Shown here piece by piece: positions 32,966 through 42,679 of a stretch of DNA of 64,000 nucleotides. Source of the DNA: an uncultured Verrucomicrobiota bacterium (lineage in GTDB: Bacteria; Verrucomicrobiota; Verrucomicrobiia; Opitutales; Opitutaceae); the NCBI GenBank assembly GCA_903856725.1, contig CAIOCT010000050.1:1-64000 (forward strand). The letters run 5' to 3'. A model generated the notes under the pieces. It did not search any database. It had not been told where the DNA came from and saw only the letters and a list, made by a program, of their open reading frames with translations. The position numbers and the translations under genes were made by a program. Position 1 is the stretch's first letter. The number at the start of each line of letters is the position of its first letter.

Positions 32966-34930
32966 ATGAGCAATCTCTCTCCGGTTACGCACAGGGTTGA
33001 TGCAGAAGGCATCGGCTGGATCAGTTTCGACGCCCCCGCAGAACGGGCTAATATTTTCAATCGAGAGACCTGTAGCGCCTTGCGGGTCGCGATCGCTGCT
33101 TTGGCTGAGCAACCGTTGCGCGCGGTCATCGTTCAGAGTACCCATAAAAAAATATTTATCGCTGGGGCCGACGTGAAGGAGTTGGTCCAAATGACCGATA
33201 GTCAGCACGCGACGCAGTTTGCGCGCGATGGCCAAATCATGCTGGCGCAATTGGCCAGTCTCAAGGTGCCCGTGGTCTGCGCGATTCACGGGGCTTGTGC
33301 GGGGGGTGGTTTTGAGTTGGCGCTCGCCTGTCACTGGCGGTTGGCCAGTAACGCGCCCGTTACCGTCATTGGTTTAGCGGAAGTTAGTTTTGGTTTGATT
33401 CCGGGCTGGGGTGGCACGGCTCGGCTCGCGCGTTTGATCGGGGTGTCGGCCGCAGTTGAGCATATGAATAAAGCTGAACTCGTACCCGCGGTTGACGCTT
33501 ATGCGATTGGCTTGGTGGATGAACTCGTCGCGGCTGATGAGTTGTCGTCCCGCGCGAAAGCCACTGCGTTGCGCTTGGCGGCAGAAGATTTACCGCGCCG
33601 GCTGGAGCCGCCGGCCCCGTCGGCAGATTTTTTTACGAATCAACGCACGCTGGCGTTAGCGCGATATCGCGATCGACCGGCCGCGCTGGCCGTTTTGGAT
33701 GTTGTTGAAAAAGGGTTAGATTTGCCTTTGGCCACCGCGCTCGATCTGGAGGCGGCCTTATTTGGCCATGGGGTGACAGGAAAAATTGCGCAAAATCTCC
33801 TGCAGGTTTTTTTACTCAAGGCCGCCGGGCGCAAGGCCACGACAGATCCTTGGTTTCCGGCGGGTCCAGCTGCCGAGCTCCCGCCGCCGAGCCGCACGAT
33901 TGGGATTGTGGGCGCCAGTGATCTTGGGGTCAGGCTCATGTTTGAGTGCGCGCTGCATGGTTGTGGAGTGATTCTTTGCGATCCGAGTAAAGACGACCTC
34001 GCGCGCAGTGTGACGACGGCGCGTGGTTTTTTTAGCGAACTTGTGCAAGCGGGCCGGCTCACGTCTGAGGCTGCGCACAAACTGACTGGGGCCATTGGGA
34101 TCACGACCGATCTACAAGATTTTGATCTTTGTGATTTGGTGATTGAAACCACTCCTGATCATCTGGCAGCGAAGCAGCGGTTATTTACTGAGCTCGCTAA
34201 ATTTACTCGCTCCGACTGCGTGTGGGCGACTACGACGGCGGTTTTTCCTATCGAGGATTTGGCGGGGGCGGCACCTCAGTTGCTCGGTTTGCATTTTTCA
34301 TTGCCGACTGGCCAAGGACCGCTCGTAGAGCTAGCGTTGGGTCAGGTGACCACGCGGGCAGCCGCGGATCGGGCGCTCGCTTTTATTAAAACTTTGGGCA
34401 AGACGCCGGTTATCGGGCGATCATCACCGGGTGGTTTTGTAACCCGCCCTTTATTTTTTTATCTCCAAGCAGCGTGTCATTTGTGGCAGCAAGGGATATC
34501 GACCGAGGCGATTGATGGCGCCATGCAAGCATGGGGTTGGCCTCGCGGGCCGCTTCAGCTGATCGATGATTGGGGCATCGCTACGGTTGATCAAATGATG
34601 GGTCAGCTTAGTGATTATTTTCCTGAGCGACTGGCCCTGACTACTCTGGGGTCGCGCATGCTGGCAGCGGGCCTTACGGGCCGGCCGGGTGGGGGCTTTT
34701 ATATTTATAGTGACGGGGTCGAAGTCCCGAATCCCGCGATGGCCGTTTTTGCACCCAGTCATTCCATTACCCGAGAGGCGGCGGTTATTGTTGCTCAGCT
34801 CAATGGCGTGCTGCAGGCAGAAATGCAACGGGTGCTAGCCGAAGGGGTGCTTAAGACGGCGGCTGAAGCTGATTTAGCCCTCATTTTGGGAGCTGCCTTG
34901 CCTGCTTTTCAGGGTGGGCTTATGCGTTAG
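32966..34930 (+). CDS. FadB/FadJ-like enoyl-CoA hydratase / 3-hydroxyacyl-CoA dehydrogenase, dehydrogenase half degenerate
   Basis: The 654-residue protein has an N-terminal crotonase domain (about 1-200) with both catalytic Glu contexts intact, AGGGFELALAC and GLAEVSFGLIPGWGG. The 3-hydroxyacyl-CoA dehydrogenase domain (about 310-600) is eroded: the NAD fingerprint reads GIVGASDLG instead of GxGxxG, the HFFNP motif reads HFSLP, and the conserved Asn of PGFxxNRxL is Thr (GGFVTRPL). The usual catalytic His and LVE Glu remain. It would hydrate enoyl-CoA in fatty-acid beta-oxidation; the dehydrogenase activity is doubtful. It is shorter than FadB (about 730). Confidence 0.85.
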   Translation: MSNLSPVTHRVDAEGIGWISFDAPAERANIFNRETCSALRVAIAALAEQPLRAVIVQSTHKKIFIAGADVKELVQMTDSQHATQFARDGQIMLAQLASLKVPVVCAIHGACAGGGFELALACHWRLASNAPVTVIGLAEVSFGLIPGWGGTARLARLIGVSAAVEHMNKAELVPAVDAYAIGLVDELVAADELSSRAKATALRLAAEDLPRRLEPPAPSADFFTNQRTLALARYRDRPAALAVLDVVEKGLDLPLATALDLEAALFGHGVTGKIAQNLLQVFLLKAAGRKATTDPWFPAGPAAELPPPSRTIGIVGASDLGVRLMFECALHGCGVILCDPSKDDLARSVTTARGFFSELVQAGRLTSEAAHKLTGAIGITTDLQDFDLCDLVIETTPDHLAAKQRLFTELAKFTRSDCVWATTTAVFPIEDLAGAAPQLLGLHFSLPTGQGPLVELALGQVTTRAAADRALAFIKTLGKTPVIGRSSPGGFVTRPLFFYLQAACHLWQQGISTEAIDGAMQAWGWPRGPLQLIDDWGIATVDQMMGQLSDYFPERLALTTLGSRMLAAGLTGRPGGGFYIYSDGVEVPNPAMAVFAPSHSITREAAVIVAQLNGVLQAEMQRVLAEGVLKTAAEADLALILGAALPAFQGGLMR

Positions 34931-35024
34931 CGGTCGCTGAAGCTTTTCGGGTGAAAAGAACCGAGCTATTTTGATTACTCGGCGCGGGTCTAAGAGGCCT
35001 AGGTTAATTGAAAGAAAATAAAAT

Positions 35025-35077
35025 AAAATATCCCCCCATTAGCCGGCACGAAATGCGTTGCCGTTTGGGGATATTTT
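35025..35077. other. Long nested hairpin before the 2-oxoacid dehydrogenase gene
   Basis: An 11-bp perfect inverted repeat, AAAATATCCCC at 35025-35035 and its complement at 35067-35077, encloses an inner stem CGGCA/TGCCG. It ends 27 bp before the ATG at 35105. It could be a terminator for the upstream gene or, on the minus strand, a stem followed by T-rich DNA; it could also be a 5'-leader structure controlling the downstream gene. No known riboswitch is recognised. Confidence 0.55.
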
Positions 35078-35104
35078 CTGGGAAATTTGAGCTGTAAATA
35101 AGCC

Positions 35105-38100
35105 ATGGCCCCCGTCGCCCCTCTCAATAAAGAACAGAAGCGCCACTTGCTGCTGACGATGCTGGAAAGCCGTCACGGTGACCTGCGTGAGGAGAGCTTG
35201 AATCGGCAGGGCAAGGGGCATTTTCACGTTTCCGGTCGTGGTCACGAGGCGCTGGCGGCCATCGGCGCGCAGTTACGGGAGGGGGATTTTATTTTACCTT
35301 ACTACCGCGACCGTGGGCTGTGCTCGGGGCGCGGCCTGACCCTGCGCCACCTGGCTCTAGAATATTTTGCGAAGCGCGATTCGGCGTCTCGCGGGCGTAT
35401 GATGCCTTCGCACTTTTCCTCGCGCGAGTTGAATATTGTGAGTGTCCCCACTCCTCTCGGCGCGCAATTACTGCCCGCCTGTGGTATCGCCTGGGGCTTA
35501 CAGCTTGATGGCACAGATGGAGTCGTCGTTACCACTATTGGTGATGCCGCGACGCGGCAGGGGGATTTTTTTGAAGCGATCAGTTTTGCGGCTGAGCGGC
35601 GGCTGCCGATTTTATTTATCGTAGAGGATAATGGCTATGGCATCTCCACGCCCACGCGAAAAACCAATCCGCTGGTCTTGGGTGTATTGGATCGCGCCCA
35701 GTGGGTCGGTCTCGACGGAGCTGATACCATTGCCGTCCATGCCGCTGGTCAGGCTGCTTTGGCCAAATTGCGCGCGGGCGAAGGGCCGGTGCTCCTTTGG
35801 ACTAAAATGGTACGGCTCGCTAGTCATACAAGTTCGGACGACCACACTCTCTACCGCTCCAAGGAAGATATCGCCGCGATGGAGGCAGCGGATCCCGTGC
35901 GGGTGTTAAAGGATAGGATGTTGGCCGCAGGAGAAATTACTGTCGCAGAATTTGCGCAAATGGAGGCGACGGCCAAAGAGTTGGTACGTCGCGAATACGC
36001 CGCGGCGGAACAGGCTGAAAATCCGCACGCGGCAGAACTGCTGGCTGATATTACGGGACCGGCCCCTCATTTAACCGAGGAACTGTTTCAGCCCGGCAAG
36101 TACCGCATGGGTGATCTGATTAACCGGACCTTGCGGGCCGGACTCGCCGCCGAGTCTAAGCGGATGATTTTTGGGCAGGACGTTGAGGATCCCAAAGGAG
36201 GAGTTTTTCGGCTCACCCAAAAACTATCTACTGATTTTCCCGCACAGGTCTTCAATTCGCCATTAGCAGAGTCGACCATTATTGGCGTCGCTGGTGGTTT
36301 GGCGCTTTACGGCCGCCGACCGGTGTTTGAGTTGCAGTTTATCGATTTTATTTACCCAGGCTTTAATCAGCTGGTGTCAAATTTAGCTAACTTACGCTGG
36401 CGTTCCCATTCGGCCTGGAAAACACCCATCGTGTTGTACGCACCCTACGGCGCCTATTTACCCGGCGGTGGGCTGTGGCATTCGCAGGCTAATGAAGCAG
36501 TGTTCGCCCATTTTCCAGGCATCAATATTGTCATTCCCTCTACCCCTGAAGATGCGGCTGGTCTCCTGTGGACTGCGATGCAGGGAGAAGATATCACGCT
36601 ATTTTTGGCCCCGAAGCATATGCTCTGGGCAGAAAAAGAAACGGTGGAAACGGTGGTGCCCATCCCCCTTGGTTTGGCGCGCCGCTGTTTAGAGGGTAAC
36701 GATCTCACCTTAGTCGCTTGGGGTAACACCATGGAGAAAGCGTACGAGGCAATTGCGGCATTCAAGGGTGAGGTGAATATTGACCTCATCGATCTTCGCT
36801 CAATTGCGCCGTGGGATCGCGCCACGATTGAGGCTTCGGTGCGGAAAACGGGCCGATTAATTGTGGTCCAAGAAGATGGCGAGGCCTGCTCAGTCGGTCA
36901 GATGATCATCACCCATATTTTGGGGCAGCCTGATTTATGGGCCGCACTTAAGGCCCCGCCTCTTCTCGTCGCGAAGCCTAATGTGATGATCGGCTATAAT
37001 CCTATCTATGAATATGCCGCATTGCCCGATGCTCAGCGAATTATCGCGGCAATTGAGCAGACCGTCGGCTTGGATCTCACCCGCGGTCAAGCCTTGGCAG
37101 TCCCCGCCGCCGCCGCGCATCAGCTTACCGTTCCCCCCGCCGCTCAGACTCATGGCCCGCAAAACACGGTCATTGCTGGAACCAACGATATTATTGTCCG
37201 CGTCCCGATTATGGGTGAGGGGCTGCGTTCCGCTCGGGTCGTGAGCCTAGCGAAGCAGCCAGGGGATGTCGTGCAGCACGACGATGTCTTGTGCGAAGTT
37301 GAGACCGATAAAGCGGTGTATCCCATCGAGGCATCCTTTGCCGGTCGATTCAAGGGCTGGCAAATCAAGCTCGATGACACCGTGCTCATTGGCCAAGCCA
37401 TCGCCATTGTCACGGGAGATACGGCTAGTATCGCGGCCCTACCAGTCGAAGGCGAAGCCGCCGCGCCAGCAGTCGCTAGCCCGCGGGCACCCGCTTCTCC
37501 ATTAGTCGCCCGCAGTCCGGTCGTCGCACCGGTGGTAAAGCAGACTCCGGTCGTGACCTCGGTAATCTCTACTCCCCCTCCATCCATGACAGGAAATCTT
37601 CGCCCGCCGGCTCTTAATCCCGCTATCACGAAGCGTCTGCAATCTGTAGTCGCGACGAACATGTTGATGGATGTCCGTTGGGACGGACTCCGTCGCGCGC
37701 GGGAAGTTGCTAAGCAAAAAGAGGGTGCGGCGGCACCTTCGCCTTCGGTCATGATGGCTTGGGGGCTGACGCGTGCTCAGGAAAAGCACGCGGCGTTTCG
37801 TTGTCTGGTCGATAAAGAAGGCGCGATTCATGAGAGCATCGATTTCGACGTTGGGGTAGCGGTGGCGTTGCCGGGCGATCGATTGGCGACTGCTTCAATT
37901 GCCCGCGCCAATTTACTATCTTGGGCCGACTTCAAAGTTGCCTATCAACGAGCACTCGAGGAAACGCGCAGCGGTAAACTCATCGAGGTGCAAGCGCCGC
38001 TAAATATTACTAGCCTCGGGGCTTTTGGCATTGAGAGCGCGACTCCGATTGTCGTCCCGCCATCCATGGCCACGGTCTTCATCGGCGCGGCTCACGAGCG

Positions 38101-38248
38101 CTTGATCAACGATGAAGGAGTCATTCATCCCGCCGAGGTGATTACGTTGTCGCTCACTTTTGATCATCGCGTCGTTAACGGCGCTGGGGCGGCCGCATTC
38201 ATGCAGGAAGTTAAAAGCCAATTAGAGAACTTCCAGTTACCTCGTTGA
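35105..38248 (+). CDS. Single-chain 2-oxoacid dehydrogenase: E1-alpha/E1-beta/lipoyl/E2 fusion
   Basis: The 1047-residue chain has E1-alpha (about 1-330; thiamine site GDAATRQGDFFEAI with VEDNGYGIST), E1-beta (about 335-670; PVFELQFIDFIYPGFNQLV), one lipoyl domain (about 690-770; lipoyl Lys in VETDKAVYP) and an acyltransferase E2 core to the C-terminus with FDHRVVNGAGAA holding the catalytic His. The Asp of DHRxxDG is Asn, as in some active E2 enzymes. No clear E3-binding (PSBD) domain is seen between lipoyl and E2. It oxidatively decarboxylates a branched-chain 2-oxo acid or pyruvate to acyl-CoA; the E1-alpha half looks closer to the branched-chain type. A four-part fusion is unusual. No lpdA gene is adjacent. 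Confidence 0.87.
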   Translation: MAPVAPLNKEQKRHLLLTMLESRHGDLREESLNRQGKGHFHVSGRGHEALAAIGAQLREGDFILPYYRDRGLCSGRGLTLRHLALEYFAKRDSASRGRMMPSHFSSRELNIVSVPTPLGAQLLPACGIAWGLQLDGTDGVVVTTIGDAATRQGDFFEAISFAAERRLPILFIVEDNGYGISTPTRKTNPLVLGVLDRAQWVGLDGADTIAVHAAGQAALAKLRAGEGPVLLWTKMVRLASHTSSDDHTLYRSKEDIAAMEAADPVRVLKDRMLAAGEITVAEFAQMEATAKELVRREYAAAEQAENPHAAELLADITGPAPHLTEELFQPGKYRMGDLINRTLRAGLAAESKRMIFGQDVEDPKGGVFRLTQKLSTDFPAQVFNSPLAESTIIGVAGGLALYGRRPVFELQFIDFIYPGFNQLVSNLANLRWRSHSAWKTPIVLYAPYGAYLPGGGLWHSQANEAVFAHFPGINIVIPSTPEDAAGLLWTAMQGEDITLFLAPKHMLWAEKETVETVVPIPLGLARRCLEGNDLTLVAWGNTMEKAYEAIAAFKGEVNIDLIDLRSIAPWDRATIEASVRKTGRLIVVQEDGEACSVGQMIITHILGQPDLWAALKAPPLLVAKPNVMIGYNPIYEYAALPDAQRIIAAIEQTVGLDLTRGQALAVPAAAAHQLTVPPAAQTHGPQNTVIAGTNDIIVRVPIMGEGLRSARVVSLAKQPGDVVQHDDVLCEVETDKAVYPIEASFAGRFKGWQIKLDDTVLIGQAIAIVTGDTASIAALPVEGEAAAPAVASPRAPASPLVARSPVVAPVVKQTPVVTSVISTPPPSMTGNLRPPALNPAITKRLQSVVATNMLMDVRWDGLRRAREVAKQKEGAAAPSPSVMMAWGLTRAQEKHAAFRCLVDKEGAIHESIDFDVGVAVALPGDRLATASIARANLLSWADFKVAYQRALEETRSGKLIEVQAPLNITSLGAFGIESATPIVVPPSMATVFIGAAHERLINDEGVIHPAEVITLSLTFDHRVVNGAGAAAFMQEVKSQLENFQLPR

Positions 38249-38333
38249 GTCTATCGAGGCTGGGCCCCGGCTGATTCTGGGTAGGGAGCATTCAGCACCG
38301 GAGTCATTTATTTTTTATCCACCCCTCCACTCC

Positions 38334-39440
38334 GTGTCACCTCTCACTCGGCGCCTTTTTCTCGGTAATGTTTCAACCCTCGCTGCCTTGACGTTGGCTC
38401 CGCGCCTGAGTTGGGGCGCTGAGCCCCCGCCAGTCGGGCGCAAGCTCGGCGTGGCCTTGGTTGGTTTGGGTGGTTACAGTCGTGGGCAGCTGGGGCCAGC
38501 TCTGCGCCAAACACAATATTGCCAGCTCGCTGGCGTGGTAACGGGTGATCACGCTAAGGGATTAAAATGGGCGGAGGATTACGGTTTTCCGGCCGCAAAT
38601 ATTTATAATTACAGCACGATGGCCCAGCTCGCGAATAATCCCGCGATTGATATTGTATATGTCGTTACGCCCAATGGCCTCCATGCGGAGCATTGCATCG
38701 CCGCTGCTAAGGCGGGCAAGCATGTCATTTGTGAAAAGCCTATGGCGAATACGGTCGCTGAATGTGATGCTATTATCACCGCCTGCCGCGTCGCGGGGGT
38801 GCAACTGACAATTGGCTATCGGTTATTTTTTGATCCTCACCATGCGGAGTTACGGCGGTTAGCGCGGGACGAGGATTTTGGCGCTTTCAACCAAATGTCA
38901 GGTGAACGTGGCTTTGTCATGTCTACGTGGCAGTGGCGGGCCGATCGGGTATTGGCCGGTGGTGGGCCGCTCATGGATTTGGGAGTTTATCTTATTCAGG
39001 GCGCCTGCATGGCGAAAAATGGGGCGAAGCCGGTAGCGGTGACCGCACAGGAATTGCCAAAAACACGTCCTGATATTTCTCGCGATACGGAGGAGGCGCT
39101 GCGCTGGAGGATGGAATTTGCCGATGGGGCCCAGGCGAATTTAATGGCGAGTTACCAACAGAGCGCTGATCGCTTTCGCGCCGACGGCGCGCGGGGCTGG
39201 ATTCATTTTAAGGAACACGCCTTTACTTATCGGGGCATGGTGGTGGAGACCAGTCGCGGCCCGCTCAAATTTACGCCGCCGAATCAACAAGCATTGCAGA
39301 TGGATGCCTTCGCTCAGAGCGTGCTCACAGGCACTTCAACGCCCGCGCCAGGTGAAATGGGTCGGCGTGACCTTACTATTATTGAAGCTATTTATGCCTC
39401 GATGGCGGCCGGCGGTCAGCGGGTGGTCGTCAAGGCCTAG
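38334..39440 (+). CDS. Gfo/Idh/MocA family oxidoreductase, Tat-exported
   Basis: The 368-residue protein has a Tat-type signal (TRRLFLGNVSTLAALTLAP) and a Rossmann domain (KLGVALVGLGGYSRGQL), the CEKPMANTVAECD motif with the catalytic Lys, and a GGGPLMDLGVYLI segment in the C-terminal domain. It resembles glucose-fructose oxidoreductase, which keeps NADP tightly bound and works in the periplasm. Export and sugar substrate are inference from signal and family. The start is GTG at 38334. Confidence 0.9.
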   Translation: MSPLTRRLFLGNVSTLAALTLAPRLSWGAEPPPVGRKLGVALVGLGGYSRGQLGPALRQTQYCQLAGVVTGDHAKGLKWAEDYGFPAANIYNYSTMAQLANNPAIDIVYVVTPNGLHAEHCIAAAKAGKHVICEKPMANTVAECDAIITACRVAGVQLTIGYRLFFDPHHAELRRLARDEDFGAFNQMSGERGFVMSTWQWRADRVLAGGGPLMDLGVYLIQGACMAKNGAKPVAVTAQELPKTRPDISRDTEEALRWRMEFADGAQANLMASYQQSADRFRADGARGWIHFKEHAFTYRGMVVETSRGPLKFTPPNQQALQMDAFAQSVLTGTSTPAPGEMGRRDLTIIEAIYASMAAGGQRVVVKA

Positions 39441-39453
39441 GCCGAGCGCTGTT

Positions 39454-40581
39454 TCAAGTGGCCGCGATGGGCAGAACAACGTGAACCGTTGTGCCTTGGG
39501 CCGGTTCGCTATCGAACCGTAAATTGCCATCTAAGCGATGTACAATGCGACGCGTGAGGGCTAAGCCGAGACCCAGACCCTGCTGTTCAAATTTTTTACG
39601 CTCATGTTGCTGAAAAAGCCCGAGCTGCTGCAGTTGCTTCGGTGTCATGCCTCGCCCGTGGTCACAAATGGTAAGTCGTAATTCGCCTTTATCGGCGGCC
39701 AGCGTAACCTGCACGGGCGACTCTTTGCGGGAAAAACTGAGGGCGTTATCCACCAGTTCCTCGAGGAGTGCGGTGAACTCCATCGGCGTTGTGCGCAAGG
39801 GGGCCCCGGTGAGGTGGGTGGTGATATCTGCTGTGCGCAGGTGGCGATCCGCGGCTGACTTAATACCGGTAATCGCCGCTTGCGCGACCGCTTCGGCGGG
39901 CAGAACGGTCGCTAACCCAGCGCGAGAAGGGGAATCGAGTTCAATGATATGCAGGTAATTTTTAAGCGTGTGGTGCAACCGCCGTGCGGAGGTTAAAATA
40001 TCCCTTAAAACCGGGCGAATTTCATCCTTAGACAAATCATCCAGTTCCTCTTCTAGCATTTCAGTCAGACCAAAAATGCCGGCGAGTGGGGTGAAGAATT
40101 CATGGGGTAGTGTCGAGTGCAGGCTGCTGAGTAATTGCTCAATGATGCGCGTCTCGAGGTGGCGACTCAGCTCCGCTCGCTTCAGGCGGGCCGCGACACA
40201 GCGGGTCAGGTCGCTAAGGGAGAATGGCTTGAGCAGAAAATCATCAGCTCCGAGTTCCATGCCAGCGCGCGGATTGGCATAAGTAGGATCGCCAGTCATC
40301 AAGACAAACTGCCGATCAGCTAATTCGGGATCGAGACGGAGCTGCTTGAGAAAGCCTTTGCCGTCCTGACCGGGCATATCGATATCGCAAATAATGACAT
40401 CAGGGAGATGCGTGTGGGCAAGTTCGCTGCCGTGTTTGGCGTCCGTGGCCTGTAGGGTGCGGTAGCCATACGCCTCCAAGCCTTCACTGAGCACTGTCCG
40501 CAGGCGACTGTCATCGTCGATGAGTAGAATTGTCTTCAGGCCTGCGCTCGGCGGCAGAGGACTGAGGGGGGTATCGGACAT
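39454..40581 (-). CDS. Receiver-histidine kinase hybrid
   Basis: The 375-residue cytoplasmic protein has an N-terminal receiver domain (about 15-135, LLIDDDSR, phosphoacceptor Asp in IICDIDMPGQDG and Lys in LLKPFSL) and a histidine kinase module with the H-box STLPHEFFTPLAGI, then an ATPase domain with GRGMTPKQL and GLGLALTRRIVH. The receiver-first order lets an upstream kinase control its autophosphorylation. No cognate regulator is adjacent. Confidence 0.9.
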   Translation of the reverse strand: MSDTPLSPLPPSAGLKTILLIDDDSRLRTVLSEGLEAYGYRTLQATDAKHGSELAHTHLPDVIICDIDMPGQDGKGFLKQLRLDPELADRQFVLMTGDPTYANPRAGMELGADDFLLKPFSLSDLTRCVAARLKRAELSRHLETRIIEQLLSSLHSTLPHEFFTPLAGIFGLTEMLEEELDDLSKDEIRPVLRDILTSARRLHHTLKNYLHIIELDSPSRAGLATVLPAEAVAQAAITGIKSAADRHLRTADITTHLTGAPLRTTPMEFTALLEELVDNALSFSRKESPVQVTLAADKGELRLTICDHGRGMTPKQLQQLGLFQQHERKKFEQQGLGLGLALTRRIVHRLDGNLRFDSEPAQGTTVHVVLPIAAT

Positions 40582-40643
40582 TGCGGGACGGTGTGCTAGA
40601 GTGAATTGGGTGCGGACAATATTTCTAGGCGGCGTGGCGCCAC

Positions 40644-42041
40644 TTAAAATTCCGCGGTGCCAGGCGTGCGGGCAAAGGGGATAACATCACGAATGTTGGC
40701 GACGCCGGTTATAAACATTAGCATGCGTTCGAAACCGAGGCCGAAGCCGGCGTGCGGGACGGTGCCATAGCGTCGCAAATCGAGATACCACCAATAATTT
40801 TTCTCCTCAAGATGATGCAGCATCATCCCCGCGCGAAGTTGCTCGAGTCGCTCTTCGCGCTGACTGCCGCCGATGATTTCACCAATCCCGGGAACCAGCA
40901 AATCCATGGCAGCCACAGTTTCGCGGCCGACGGCGCAGTCCTCATTTTGGCGCATATAAAAAGCCTTAATCGCGCGCGGATAATTATAGACCGTCACCGG
41001 GCACTTGAAATGCTCTTCTGTGAGATAGCGTTCATGTTCCGATTGGAGGTTGTCGCCCCAGGCCACGGGATGCTCCCACGTTTTCCCGCTGTTATTTAGG
41101 ATTTCTACTGCCGCAGTATAACTGCAGCGCTGGAAGGGTCGCTCGAGGACAAAGTTGAGCCGGGTGAGCAACTCGGGATCGACGAATTTGCTGAAAAATT
41201 CGAGATCTTCCGCGCAATGTTGGGTGGCATCGCGAATGAGATATTTCACAAACTCTTCGGCGAGGTCCATGTTCCCGGCCAGATCGCAGAAGGCCACTTC
41301 GGGTTCGATCATCCAAAATTCAGAGGCGTGGCGGGAGGTATGAGAATTTTCTGCACGGAAAGTAGGCCCAAAAGTATAGACGTTGGATAGCGCCGTAGCA
41401 AAAATTTCTGCTTCGAGTTGCCCGGAGACAGTGAGGAAAGTTTTTTTCCCAAAAAAATCCTGCCGGTTGTCGATTTCGCCCTGCTCATTTTTAGGAGGCG
41501 TGGCGAGATCGAGGGTGGTGACACGAAACATATCCCCGGCGCCCTCTGCGTCACTGGCGGTGATGATGGGCGTATGGACATAACAAAACTCTTTGGCCTG
41601 AAAAAATTGGTGCACGGCATAGGCTAAACGGCTGCGCACGCGAAAGACGGCGCCGAAGAGATTAGATCGTGGTCGCAAATGGGCGATTTCGCGGAGAAAT
41701 TCTAGCGTGTGGCCTTTCTTTTGGAGTGGGTAGGTGGCATCAGCTTCGCCGAGAACAGTGAATTTATCTGCCACCACTTCCCATTTCTGGCCGCCGCCTT
41801 TTGAGGCCACGAGTTTGCCGTGAATTTCGACGGCGGCGCCCGTGCCCGCGCGGGCTACTTGCGCGTAGTCCGGAAGCGTGGCATCGATAATAATCTGCAG
41901 GCCCTTGAGGCACGAGCCATCATTAAGCTCAATGAACGAGAACGCTTTGGCATCGCGGCGGGTTCTTACCCAGCCCTGTAAAAATAGAGCGTCGATGGGT
42001 GCAGTGGCATTGAGGGCGGCTTTGACGAGAGTGCGTGTCAT
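40644..42041 (-). CDS. asnS: Asparaginyl-tRNA synthetase
   Basis: From the ATG at 42041 the protein is 465 residues, close to the family length. It has the OB-fold anticodon-binding domain ([20 protein letters not shown]), then the class II core with motif 2 ([20 protein letters not shown]) and motif 3 ([17 protein letters not shown]). It charges tRNA-Asn. Upstream in-frame codons to 42158 run toward the tRNA-Gly gene and have no similarity, so they are excluded. tRNA-Gly is encoded immediately upstream on the same strand. Confidence 0.95.
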   Translation of the reverse strand: MTRTLVKAALNATAPIDALFLQGWVRTRRDAKAFSFIELNDGSCLKGLQIIIDATLPDYAQVARAGTGAAVEIHGKLVASKGGGQKWEVVADKFTVLGEADATYPLQKKGHTLEFLREIAHLRPRSNLFGAVFRVRSRLAYAVHQFFQAKEFCYVHTPIITASDAEGAGDMFRVTTLDLATPPKNEQGEIDNRQDFFGKKTFLTVSGQLEAEIFATALSNVYTFGPTFRAENSHTSRHASEFWMIEPEVAFCDLAGNMDLAEEFVKYLIRDATQHCAEDLEFFSKFVDPELLTRLNFVLERPFQRCSYTAAVEILNNSGKTWEHPVAWGDNLQSEHERYLTEEHFKCPVTVYNYPRAIKAFYMRQNEDCAVGRETVAAMDLLVPGIGEIIGGSQREERLEQLRAGMMLHHLEEKNYWWYLDLRRYGTVPHAGFGLGFERMLMFITGVANIRDVIPFARTPGTAEF

Positions 42042-42166
42042 GAGATGATGTTTTCTGCAGGGAAGCGGACCGGGGGGCTGGAGGCAAATGTAAGATTCGG
42101 CCCGGTGGCGGTGCTTCTTTATGAGGGCCGCTGACTTGTTAACGAGCGGGCGGCGCATCTGGAGAC

Positions 42167-42240
<74 letters not shown>

Positions 42241-42679
42241 GATTTCTTTGGGGCAGAGTGCCGCTGGTGAGCGAGCATTCAAGCTTTTGTTCAAAATCTC
42301 AGAGGCCGCCACGGCCAATGACAATCGAGTCGCCGTTACAGTTGCACCCTTCTCTGATGGACTCGGATACTGCTGGCATCACTTATTCTCTTTGGGGACA
42401 GCTTTTTATCAGCGAGGGCATCAGCTTGCGTTAAAGTTGGCCTGCTTTGATCCGATGTTGGTGCCTTGGGAAGGCTAACCGTAAGACATTGGCGTGGCCT
42501 GATCCTCCTTTGCTAAACCCCGCCCCCCAGATTTATTATAATAATTTTCGCGCCCGGCTCATGCCGACTAACGATGCCCCCAAGGGGTGTCGGGTCCTTT
42601 CTGAGCCCAATTGAGATCAGTTCATCTGGGGTGAAAATGAATTGCTGCTTCAACTAAAACTTACCTATATCAAAAACCT
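42241..42679. other. Intergenic region of about 440 bp
   Basis: Between tRNA-Gly and the pilC-like gene I see no convincing gene. A 76-codon plus-strand frame at 42248-42478 starts 7 bp after the tRNA and has no recognised similarity or start signal. An AT-rich tract (ttattataataatttt) near 42532 may hold a promoter for the downstream gene, but no clear pair of -35 and -10 boxes could be fixed. Confidence 0.5.

Noticed and set aside
33640-34152. Long antisense frame inside the FadB-like gene (170 codons)
   Set aside because: Low-complexity shadow of a conserved gene, with no domain features.
37150-37752. Antisense frame of 200 codons in the lipoyl/linker part of the fused dehydrogenase
   Set aside because: Gly/Thr/Ala-rich shadow of a Pro/Ala-rich linker; no start signal.
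42248-42478. A 76-codon plus-strand frame after tRNA-Gly
   Set aside because: No recognised similarity, no start signal and it begins a few bases after the tRNA end; more likely chance.
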